Shown: positions 5,414 through 13,293 of the stretch, piece after piece
How the letters are laid out: every line of letters starts with the position of its first letter
Position numbering within the stretch: the stretch's first letter is position 1
Source of the DNA: CAKPSH01 sp964634355
GTDB lineage: Bacteria > Bacillota > Clostridia > TANB77 > CAG-508
DNA length: 23,470 nucleotides
Direction: 5' to 3'
NCBI GenBank assembly: GCA_964634355.1
Contig: CAZWIF010000012.1
Span: 1-23,470 of the forward strand
The notes under the pieces: generated by a model
Databases searched by the model: none
What the model was told of the DNA's origin: nothing
What the model saw: the letters and a program-made list of their open reading frames with translations, nothing else
Program-made: the position numbers and the translations under genes

Positions 5414-8203
5414 TTAATAAACATATTTAAGTATTTCTTCCGCAACAATTCTTATACTTCTTACCGGCTGCCGGCAGGGGCAGGGGTCATTTCTTCCCAC
5501 TTTTGGTCCTTCATTTACTACTGGTTTTCTTGGCGTAGCTGATGTTGTTGGAGCTTGTTGTTTGTTTTCAGTTACAACATTTATGCTGTTCAATGCTGCT
5601 TGAGCTGCTGATGTTATTTTTACAGTTTGCTCCCTTTTTAATTCTCCTGCTTTTTGGATATTTAAAAGGATTTTTACAACATCCACTTGAATTTCGGCTA
5701 CCATTTCATCGAACATATCAAACCCTTCAATTCTATACTGTGCAACAGGGTCTTTTTGTCCATAAGCACGAAGTCCAATTCCTTCTTTTAAATCATCCAT
5801 TGCATCTATATGGTTCATCCATTTTTGGTCAACCACTTTCAACATTACTACTCTTTCAAGCTCTCTTAGGTCTTGTTCTCCAAAATCTTGCTCCTTTTGC
5901 TCATATTTTTCAGTTGATATTTCTATAATCTCATTAACAATATCCTCCTGCTTTAATTTATCTTTCTCTAACTCTTTTAAATCTGTTATTCCAAATACGT
6001 TCTTGATTTCTTGAGATAAAGCCTCTTTACTAATATTTTCTTCTGCTCCAAAATATTTTGATGTAATAGAAGTTGCCACAGAAGGTATCATTTTCAATAT
6101 AGTCTCTTTTAAGTCCTTTCCATCAAGCACTTCTCTTCTTTGTCCATATATAATCTCTCTTTGCGTATTCATAACATCGTCATATTGTAACACATTTTTA
6201 CGAATACTAAAGTTTCTTCCCTCAACTCTCTTTTGAGCATTCTCCACAGCATTTGATATCATCTTAGCTTCGATAGGCATATTTTCATCTGCACCCAATT
6301 TATCATATATATTTGTAATTATATCTCCTCCAAAGATTTTCATTAGGTCATCATCAAGTCCTATGAAAAACTTAGACTCACCAACGTCTCCTTGACGACC
6401 ACTACGTCCTCTCAACTGATTATCAATTCTTCTAGACTCATGTCTTTCTGTACCAATAATCTTTAAACCACCGGCTTCAATTACCTTTTCCTTTTCAACT
6501 TTAATTTCTTCATCAAACTTAGCTTCCAATTCTCTAAATACTTTTCTAGCCTCTAAAACTTCTTGGTTATCTGTTTCATTATAGGCATCAGCTTGCTCTA
6601 TTATTTCATCTGGATAATTTTTCTTTCTCATTTCTTGTTTAGCTAAAAATTCTGAGTTTCCACCTAGAATAATATCTGTACCACGACCTGCCATGTTTGT
6701 AGAGATTGTAACTGCACCATATTTTCCTGCTTGTGCTATGATTGCGGCCTCTTTTTCATGAAACTTAGCATTTAATACTTGATGAGGAATTCCTTCTCTT
6801 TTTAATATATTACTTAATTTTTCCGAATTTTCAATCGAAATAGTACCCACCAAAACTGGTTGACCCTTCTCATGGCTTGCTTTTATTTCTTGTACAATAG
6901 CATTAAACTTTGCCTTTTCATTTTTATAAATAGCATCATTTAGGTCATTTCTTATCATAGGTTTATTTGTTGGAATTGCAATAACATCTAATTTATATAT
7001 TTCTTGGAATTCAGGCTCCTCTGTCATAGCAGTACCTGTCATTCCAGAAAGTTTGCCATACATTCTAAAATAATTTTGGAAGGTAATAGTAGCTAAAGTC
7101 TTTGATTCATCTGCAATTTTAACTCCCTCTTTTGCCTCAATCGCTTGATGTAATCCATTGTTATAACGTCTACCATACATTATACGACCTGTAAATTCAT
7201 CAACAATTAAAACCTCTCCATCCTTTACGATATAATCAATATCTCTTTTCATTACACCATGAGCACGTAACGCTTGATTTATATGATGGACCAAATCAGA
7301 ATTATCTAAATCATCTAGATTTTCAACATTAAATGCCTTTTCAGCTTTATCAATACCTTTTCCTGTAAGTGAAGCTGACTTTGCCTTTAAATCTACTATA
7401 TAATCATACTTCTCATTATCCTCAGCTTGGTCAAAATCTTTAACATCCTCTTCTACTATTACTTTAGGGGTAAGCCTTTTTACAAAATCATTTGCTTTTT
7501 TATACATTTCTGATGAGGCAGCTGCCTTACCTGAAATTATCAAAGGTGTACGTGCCTCATCAATCAAAATACTATCAATTTCATCAACAATTGCGAAATT
7601 TAAACCTCTTTGAACAGCTTGATTTTTATATATTACCATATTATCTCTTAGATAATCAAATCCAAACTCATTATTAGTTCCATATGTAATATCTGCTGCA
7701 TAAGCTTTTTGTTTTGCATCTGGTTTCATTCCACTTATAACAAGACCAACAGTTAATCCTAAAAATTTATAAACCTTTCCCATCCATTCACTATCACGAG
7801 TAGCCAAATAATCATTAACAGTAACTACATGAACACCTTTACCAGCTAAAGCATTTAAATATGCAGGAAGTGTAGCAACCAATGTCTTACCTTCACCGGT
7901 TTTCATCTCTGCAATCCTACCTTGGTGTAGAATAATTCCACCTATTAATTGAACATCGAAATGTCTCATACCAAGAACTCTTTTAGAAGCTTCTCTCATT
8001 ACTGCAAAAGCCTCTGGTAAAATATCATCTAAGCTTTCTCCATTTTGCAATCTTTCTTTAAATTCTACTGTCTTACCAGTTAATTCCATATCAGATAATT
8101 TAGATATTTCCTCCTCTAAACTGTTGATTTTATTAACAATAGGCATAACCCTCTTTACTTCTCTTTCTGAATACGATTTAAAAATACTTTTTAAAAATCC
8201 CAT
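5414..8203 (-). CDS. secA: Preprotein translocase ATPase SecA, frameshifted C-terminus
   Basis: The motor that drives unfolded preproteins through SecYEG. The start is the ATG at 8203 (MGFLKSIFKSYSEREVKR), preceded by AAAGGAAG; an upstream in-frame TTG at 8221 lies before that site and is not used. Counting from this start, nucleotide-binding fold 1 has Walker A MKTGEGKT (100-107) and the VDEIDSILIDEAR Walker B region (206-218); NBF2, helical scaffold and wing domains follow in normal order. At the end, KVGRNDPCPC (to about 910) opens the zinc-binding SEC-C motif, but the next codons read RQPVRSIRIV instead of GSGKKYKNCC. Two extra C bases in minus-strand GCCGGCAGCCGG (5464-5475), relative to GCGGCAGCGG, explain it exactly: removing them restores GSGKKYKNCCGRNT and a stop at 5427. 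The tail is usually dispensable for the motor, so the gene should function. Confidence 0.97.
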   Translation of the reverse strand: MGFLKSIFKSYSEREVKRVMPIVNKINSLEEEISKLSDMELTGKTVEFKERLQNGESLDDILPEAFAVMREASKRVLGMRHFDVQLIGGIILHQGRIAEMKTGEGKTLVATLPAYLNALAGKGVHVVTVNDYLATRDSEWMGKVYKFLGLTVGLVISGMKPDAKQKAYAADITYGTNNEFGFDYLRDNMVIYKNQAVQRGLNFAIVDEIDSILIDEARTPLIISGKAAASSEMYKKANDFVKRLTPKVIVEEDVKDFDQAEDNEKYDYIVDLKAKSASLTGKGIDKAEKAFNVENLDDLDNSDLVHHINQALRAHGVMKRDIDYIVKDGEVLIVDEFTGRIMYGRRYNNGLHQAIEAKEGVKIADESKTLATITFQNYFRMYGKLSGMTGTAMTEEPEFQEIYKLDVIAIPTNKPMIRNDLNDAIYKNEKAKFNAIVQEIKASHEKGQPVLVGTISIENSEKLSNILKREGIPHQVLNAKFHEKEAAIIAQAGKYGAVTISTNMAGRGTDIILGGNSEFLAKQEMRKKNYPDEIIEQADAYNETDNQEVLEARKVFRELEAKFDEEIKVEKEKVIEAGGLKIIGTERHESRRIDNQLRGRSGRQGDVGESKFFIGLDDDLMKIFGGDIITNIYDKLGADENMPIEAKMISNAVENAQKRVEGRNFSIRKNVLQYDDVMNTQREIIYGQRREVLDGKDLKETILKMIPSVATSITSKYFGAEENISKEALSQEIKNVFGITDLKELEKDKLKQEDIVNEIIEISTEKYEQKEQDFGEQDLRELERVVMLKVVDQKWMNHIDAMDDLKEGIGLRAYGQKDPVAQYRIEGFDMFDEMVAEIQVDVVKILLNIQKAGELKREQTVKITSAAQAALNSINVVTENKQQAPTTSATPRKPVVNEGPKVGRNDPCPCRQPVRSIRIVAEEILKYVY

Positions 8204-8239
8204 AAAGTCGCTTCCTTTCAACTCTTTTTAATATTATAG

Positions 8240-8268
8240 ACTATATCATGTTTTGCTATAATTTACAA
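8240..8268 (-). promoter_or_regulatory. Candidate secA promoter
   Basis: On the minus strand TTGTAA (8263-8268), a 17-nt spacer and TATAGT (8240-8245). It is a moderate match, about 35 nt before the secA ribosome-binding site. A second TATAAT lies a few bases downstream. Confidence 0.45.
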
Positions 8269-8315
8269 GAGAAAATATGAAATTTGCAGAGTCACTTGTT
8301 ACAGAATTGAAATAT

Positions 8316-11300
8316 TTAGAATCCAATTCTTTTCTCCTTCTTTGCCTTTATTTCTGGTATATCCTCTAATGTTATCGTTTTTAATATATTCTGGTCATCA
8401 ACTTCTCTACATCTCTTAGCATGTTGCATCATTGTTTTCTTAAATACATTTATCACAAACCTTGCATTTCCAAAATTCTTTGAATGAAGATTTTCTTTGA
8501 TTATCTTTAATATCTCTTCTTCAGCATTCTTTTCTATACTAAACTCTGCTTTTTCAATCTCTCCTTTGAATATCTTTAGAAGTTCCTCTTCTGAATAATC
8601 TTCAAATTCAATCGTTTCTCCCACTCTTGATATTAATCCTGAATTTATTTCTAAAAAATCCTTCATCTCCTCTTTGTAACCGGCAAAAATAATCGTTATT
8701 CTTCCTTCATAATCCGTCATATATTTTGTTATAGTTGATATTGCATCTTGCGAATAATTTCCTTTCTCTCCAGCTTGGTTCATTAATGTATATGCTTCAT
8801 CTACAAATAGTAATCCGTCCAATGCATTCTCTAGTACTCTCGCTGTTTTTGTTGAAGTTTGTCCTACATATTCTCCTATCAAATCCTTTCCTGTTACCTC
8901 AATCAATTTGTTATTTTTTATATAACCCAAATTATACAGCATTTCTGCAAAAATTCTAGCAACAGTTGTCTTCCCTGTTCCTGGATTTCCTATGAAAATC
9001 ATATTTAAGTTCAATGGTATTCTCTTCTCAAGTTTATTATTTAGCATAACTAAGTCTATCATTCCGTCTAATTCTTTTTTTACATTATTCAATCCTACCA
9101 ACTGTTCTAACTCTTTCCTTATTTCGCTTGTGCTTTTCTTTAAGCTAAAGCTTTCATTTCTTAGCCTTTTAACATCATCTTTAGTTAGGGTCATTAAATT
9201 GTTATCATCAAAATTTTGAGCATGCACCATGACCAATTTTTCAAACAAATTAATCATAAATCTTGCATTTCCAAAATTTCTAGTATTTTTATTCTCCTCA
9301 ACTATCTCAACTATTCTCTTTTTTGCCTCTTCATTAATTGTAAATCCTTTTTTTAGTGCATACTCCTCTAATATCTGCATTAATTCTTCAGTTGTATAAT
9401 TATTAAACTCAAAAGTATATCCTACTCTTGAAGCAATCCCTGGATTAGAGTCTAAAAAGTTCTTCATTTCCAATGTATATCCAGCAAAAATTACCACCAA
9501 TCTATCTTTATATTTTTCCATAGCCTGTACCAATGTAGCAATAGATTCATCTCCAAAACTTGCATTTTTATTAGATGATACCATTGAATATGCTTCATCT
9601 ATAAACAATACTCCATCCAATGCCTTTTCTATGATTTTAGATGTTTTTATTGCAGTTTGACCTATATACTCTGCAACAAGATCTTTAGCAGTTACCTCAA
9701 CAAACTTATTTTTCTTTATATATCCTAATTCATATAAGATATCTGCCATAATACTAGCAACAGTCGTTTTTCCTGTTCCTGGATTTCCAAGGAATAACAT
9801 ATTCATATTCATGTCTTTATTCTCTATCTTGTTCGCTATTTTCTTATTAAACATCAATAAGTTTTTAAACTTTTGAATCTCTCTTTTAATCTCTTCTAAC
9901 CCAATTAAATCATTAATATTTTTCTTGCTTGTTCCAATATGTCTAGCTTTACTATAATCTATATTATCATCGTTTAATTCTAAAGATGCATCCATCATTT
10001 TAAAATTATTGTATACAATTTCCATGTATACTTTTTCAATATAGTCATTATTCTTTATCATACTCTGTCCATAGTCATATTCAATAAATTCAATTATCCT
10101 ATTTTTCATCTCTTCTGAAACTTTATAATTATTTTCTAATCTATTTATTATTTTTTCTTGAACTTTTTCTAAACTATATTCATTTATTTTAATATTATGC
10201 TGAATCTTCTCCGCAAGTACAGGATATCCTTCTATAAATTTACTTATGTCATTTTTAGAAGCTATTATTGTAATTCCTGAATTATATGCTTTTAAACTGG
10301 TTTCAATCGCATAAAGTAAAGTTTCCATTTTGCTTGGTGATAACTCAATCTTCTCCATATCTTTAACCAAAACTAGACCGCTGTCTTTATACATTTTATC
10401 AATATTATTAATTATCTCTGCATCCTTCTCACATTTACTATATAAAAACTCTGCATCAATAACTGACATCTTATCCTTAATATATGCACAACTGGCTGCA
10501 AACCTATATATAATTGTTACTATCTTATTTAGTAAATTCTCATCTTCAATTTGTAAATTAATATTTATCTGAACATATGGTAAATGATATTGATATTTTA
10601 TATGATAATTCCTTATATAAGTTATAATTTCTTTCAATTCCCTTTTTACATTCTCTTCACAATCCAATTTATCTATTTGGAACATATACCATTTATAGTA
10701 TGATTCAAACTTACTCTCAGCAATATTTTCACATTTACTATATATCTTATCAAATACTTTTTTATAGCTTAGTCTATTTTCATCGCACAAATATAACATA
10801 TATGCAGCTATTTTATATGGTGAAAACTTATACATATATGAATTGTAATTATTATTTTCTATACTGTCTAAATCAAAGCTTTCTTCTTGTGTATTTCCCT
10901 TTGACATATAATAATTATATAAATTATTAATTAAAGAGTCACTAGTAACCTTTAAATCAATATGTTTATATCTGACTTTATTCTCTATAACATCAAGAAG
11001 TTCAACCGTTTTTGTCTCAACTAATGCCTGAATTACCTTTAGTTCTGGAAAAGTGTTGCATAGTTTTACAATTTTATTAGCAACATTTTTTTCTAAAACC
11101 TCGTTATTATTGATTTTAGAATGTTGCTCATTTAATAAATCTTCTAATAATTTATCCACAGATAATTTATTATGCTTAGCATAATTAGTCAGATCTGCAT
11201 AAACTTTAATTGGGCAGAATTCTGATTTAATATCGCACCAATTACATCTCCTTCTAATGCTTTCTGAATAATTATTATATTCAATCGTCCAGTTACTGCT

Positions 11301-11528
11301 TTCTCTAAGCATATCATAATTGCTGAAATTTACAGCCAATGCATTTATATAATCTCTTTCTTCTTTTTCATTACTATATGTACACAGATTTAAATAAGTA
11401 TATTTTAAAACTCGGCTATTGTTATCCTCGTTAATCTTATATAGACATCTTGATTTATGTATAAAATTAATAATCCTTACAGTCACTGGATCCAAATACT
11501 TACTAAGCTCATATCCCTCTATCATCAT
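8316..11528 (-). CDS. Large CbxX/CfxQ (SpoVK-like) AAA protein, two active modules plus a dead one
   Basis: About 1070 residues. Numbered from the ATG at 11528, the N-terminal 310 residues are unknown, with a possible metal site C95-x2-C98-x6-C105. Residues about 315-510 follow the AAA fold without catalytic residues (see findings). Then come two intact CbxX/CfxQ AAA modules: Walker A GNPGTGKTT at 581-589, Walker B LFIDEA at 641-646, arginine in ASRVG (R701); and Walker A at 847-855, LFVDE at 907-911, ISRVG (R968). NFGNARF sensor-2 motifs occur in both. Relatives include SpoVK, EccA of type VII secretion and Rubisco activase CbbX, all remodelling ATPases; the substrate here is unknown. The start at 11528 (or 11525) is preferred over an ATG at 11558 because the -10 box ends only 7 nt before that ATG. 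It stands alone with its own promoter. Confidence 0.88.
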   Translation of the reverse strand: MMIEGYELSKYLDPVTVRIINFIHKSRCLYKINEDNNSRVLKYTYLNLCTYSNEKEERDYINALAVNFSNYDMLRESSNWTIEYNNYSESIRRRCNWCDIKSEFCPIKVYADLTNYAKHNKLSVDKLLEDLLNEQHSKINNNEVLEKNVANKIVKLCNTFPELKVIQALVETKTVELLDVIENKVRYKHIDLKVTSDSLINNLYNYYMSKGNTQEESFDLDSIENNNYNSYMYKFSPYKIAAYMLYLCDENRLSYKKVFDKIYSKCENIAESKFESYYKWYMFQIDKLDCEENVKRELKEIITYIRNYHIKYQYHLPYVQININLQIEDENLLNKIVTIIYRFAASCAYIKDKMSVIDAEFLYSKCEKDAEIINNIDKMYKDSGLVLVKDMEKIELSPSKMETLLYAIETSLKAYNSGITIIASKNDISKFIEGYPVLAEKIQHNIKINEYSLEKVQEKIINRLENNYKVSEEMKNRIIEFIEYDYGQSMIKNNDYIEKVYMEIVYNNFKMMDASLELNDDNIDYSKARHIGTSKKNINDLIGLEEIKREIQKFKNLLMFNKKIANKIENKDMNMNMLFLGNPGTGKTTVASIMADILYELGYIKKNKFVEVTAKDLVAEYIGQTAIKTSKIIEKALDGVLFIDEAYSMVSSNKNASFGDESIATLVQAMEKYKDRLVVIFAGYTLEMKNFLDSNPGIASRVGYTFEFNNYTTEELMQILEEYALKKGFTINEEAKKRIVEIVEENKNTRNFGNARFMINLFEKLVMVHAQNFDDNNLMTLTKDDVKRLRNESFSLKKSTSEIRKELEQLVGLNNVKKELDGMIDLVMLNNKLEKRIPLNLNMIFIGNPGTGKTTVARIFAEMLYNLGYIKNNKLIEVTGKDLIGEYVGQTSTKTARVLENALDGLLFVDEAYTLMNQAGEKGNYSQDAISTITKYMTDYEGRITIIFAGYKEEMKDFLEINSGLISRVGETIEFEDYSEEELLKIFKGEIEKAEFSIEKNAEEEILKIIKENLHSKNFGNARFVINVFKKTMMQHAKRCREVDDQNILKTITLEDIPEIKAKKEKRIGF

Positions 11529-11565
11529 ATTCCCATCTCTTTCTACAATATTCTTCATTATTTTT

Positions 11566-11594
11566 ATTATATTATCCTATCATACAAAAGTCAA
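11566..11594 (-). promoter_or_regulatory. Sigma-A promoter of the large AAA gene
   Basis: On the minus strand TTGACT (11589-11594), a 17-nt spacer and TATAAT (11566-11571). The predicted start is close to 11559, which argues against the ATG at 11558 (it would be leaderless) and favours the ATGs at 11528/11525. Confidence 0.75.
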
Positions 11595-11621
11595 TTGAAA
11601 AATTTACAAATTGCATACAAA

Positions 11622-11641
11622 TGGCACGGTGCACCGTGCCA
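11622..11641 (-). terminator. 20-nt GC-rich perfect palindrome ending the pilus operon
   Basis: TGGCACGGTG directly followed by its reverse complement CACCGTGCCA. It lies 18 nt past the stop of the second sortase, and in the minus direction runs into a short T-rich stretch. It is placed to act as terminator, but its GC richness and perfect symmetry also fit a dispersed palindromic repeat. Confidence 0.6.
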
Positions 11642-11659
11642 CAAAATATTACATTTTAT

Positions 11660-12340
11660 TTATATTCGTTCTGCATACACCACATATCTTTGATAATTAT
11701 GTCTATATGGATGACATGTTATTAAAGTTATCAAATCTCTGCCTTCCTGTATTAAAATTGCATCTATATAATCTGGCGTAATAACCCTTATTTCACACAC
11801 CTGATATTCTAATTCTTCCCAAGCATTTGTTACTGTAATTACATCTCCAAGTTTAAGTTTTTCAATATTCCTAAACATAGCTTTAGTCGACATTCCTCTG
11901 TGTGCTGCTATGACAGCGTTAGTGCTTTCTCCTCCTATTGGAATTGAAGTTTGAGAAAGAAGAGCTGCACCTTTACTTAAATTTTCTTTTGATGCACCCC
12001 AATATATTGGTAAAGTAATGTCCATTTGTGGAATGTCAAGATATCCAAGAATATTCTCTGAGTACCCATATTCACTTAATTCAAAACTTGGATCTTGATA
12101 TGAGAAAGCATCTACTAATTGTTGTCCATTCGTTACCAAATTTTCATTATATTCTTCAAATCTTTTACGTAACAAGTCTAAAGTTGATATGGTTGTATTA
12201 CCTGTTTCATCTATAAAATCCTCTATCTGCCCTATCATCTTTATGTCATTATATTTATTTGCCAATGTTGGAAATATACATACACAAATCCCTAACACAA
12301 TAACAAAAATCCCTACATTCTTTAATATTTTCTCTCTCAT
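11660..12340 (-). CDS. Class C (pilin) sortase, second of the operon
   Basis: 226 residues from the ATG at 12340 (an in-frame TTG just before it is less likely; GAAGGGA lies 11 nt upstream of the ATG). An N-terminal membrane helix (about 7-27) anchors it. The transpeptidase core shows the catalytic triad: H147 (IAAHRG), C209 (TLITCHPY) and R218 (QRYVV). SYQDPSF (80-86) before the core resembles the DP(F/W) lid that covers the active site in class C enzymes. Unlike its neighbour it lacks a C-terminal membrane helix. Class C sortases link pilin subunits through a lysine-threonine isopeptide bond. Gene order and a 23-nt gap behind the first sortase indicate one operon; which of the two polymerises and which handles a minor subunit or wall anchoring cannot be told. 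Confidence 0.92.
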   Translation of the reverse strand: MREKILKNVGIFVIVLGICVCIFPTLANKYNDIKMIGQIEDFIDETGNTTISTLDLLRKRFEEYNENLVTNGQQLVDAFSYQDPSFELSEYGYSENILGYLDIPQMDITLPIYWGASKENLSKGAALLSQTSIPIGGESTNAVIAAHRGMSTKAMFRNIEKLKLGDVITVTNAWEELEYQVCEIRVITPDYIDAILIQEGRDLITLITCHPYRHNYQRYVVYAERI

Positions 12341-12363
12341 CAATTTAGATTTCCCTTCTATAA

Positions 12364-13227
12364 CTATTTACGTCTTTTGGCTTTATATTTCTTTTTTGCT
12401 ACTACTAATATTATTACCAATATCACTAGCCCCAAAGATGATATTGTAACAATTATAATTCCTTTAAATAATATATCTTTTGATGTGCTTGTTGATGTAT
12501 CATCAATAAGTACTAAATTTTCTATTTCTTCAGAATCTAATTCTATTCTAGTTCCTCTTACTAGTAATCTATGAGTATTAACTCCATATGGAGTACATGT
12601 TAAAAGAGTTACATATTCTTCTCCATCAACCACTGCCACGTATTCGTTATTATCTGGAAGAACAACTTTTATTTGGTCAACCTGGTAAGCATATTCTTCA
12701 TTTAAAATATATAAATAAAATTTATCTCCTATTTCCATTTCAGTTAAGTCATCAAACATTTTAGTTCTAATCAAACCCGTATGTCCTGCTAAAACAGCAT
12801 GGGTACTTTTTTCTCCAATTGGCAATGAAGTATTTTCCACATGTCCAACTCCTGATTGTAAAACAGACTCACTTGTCCCATGATATATCGGCAAATATAC
12901 ATTAATTTTAGGAATATTTATATATCCTATTACTTCTCCCACATTAAGTGCATTATAATAACTTACTCCTGTATTTTCTTCATCTGTATCCCCATTATCA
13001 TCTAACTGTATACTTACATTACTAGAGTCTGATATACTATCATTATATTCTCTTGCTTTTTCTCTTTCTGCCTCTATGTCCTCATCTGTCATTAATTCTA
13101 CTGTACCTCTATAGTTTTCTATCACAACGGTTTGAGTATATGAAGCTATTATATTAGAAATTATTGGATATAATATTATCATTATACCAATTACCACAAC
13201 CACTATCCCAATAACATTTCTTTTCAA
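12364..13227 (-). CDS. Class C (pilin) sortase, first of the operon
   Basis: 287 residues from a TTG at 13227, chosen because AAAGGTGA (ending 6 nt upstream) is a proper ribosome-binding site for it; the GTG at 13236 overlaps that site. Membrane helices at about 5-27 and near the C-terminus (about 253-276), followed by a basic tail KKKYKAKRRK, give the two-helix topology of classical class C sortases. Catalytic residues are H149 (LAGHTG), C211 (TLLTCTPYG) and R220 (HRLLVRG). A YNALN segment (about 91-95) before the core is typical of pilus sortases; an acidic loop (DDNGDTDEEN) precedes it. It is separated from the pilin by 57 nt with an imperfect hairpin, which may lower enzyme relative to pilin. 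Confidence 0.93.
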   Translation of the reverse strand: MKRNVIGIVVVVIGIMIILYPIISNIIASYTQTVVIENYRGTVELMTDEDIEAEREKAREYNDSISDSSNVSIQLDDNGDTDEENTGVSYYNALNVGEVIGYINIPKINVYLPIYHGTSESVLQSGVGHVENTSLPIGEKSTHAVLAGHTGLIRTKMFDDLTEMEIGDKFYLYILNEEYAYQVDQIKVVLPDNNEYVAVVDGEEYVTLLTCTPYGVNTHRLLVRGTRIELDSEEIENLVLIDDTSTSTSKDILFKGIIIVTISSLGLVILVIILVVAKKKYKAKRRK

Positions 13228-13247
13228 TTTCTTCACCTTTACTTAAA

Positions 13248-13275
13248 ATGGGAGCCAGGTATTCCTGTCCCCCAT
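13248..13275 (-). repeat. Imperfect GC-rich hairpin between pilin and first sortase
   Basis: ATGGGAGCCAGG (13248-13259), TATT, CCTGTCCCCCAT (13264-13275): a 12-bp stem with two mismatches. In the transcript it is followed by ATTTTAAG, a weak U tract, so partial termination or 3'-end protection of the pilin mRNA is plausible. The GC-rich character in an AT-rich gap also fits a dispersed palindromic repeat. Confidence 0.5.
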
Positions 13276-13293
13276 CCTTATTAAATTATTATA

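Noticed and set aside
8204..8221. Upstream TTG start for SecA
   Set aside because: The SD AAAGGAAG lies downstream of it and fits the ATG at 8203, which begins the conserved SecA N-terminus.
11529..11558. Upstream ATG start for the large AAA protein
   Set aside because: The -10 box ends 7 nt before it, so the transcript would begin at or after this ATG, and there is no SD.
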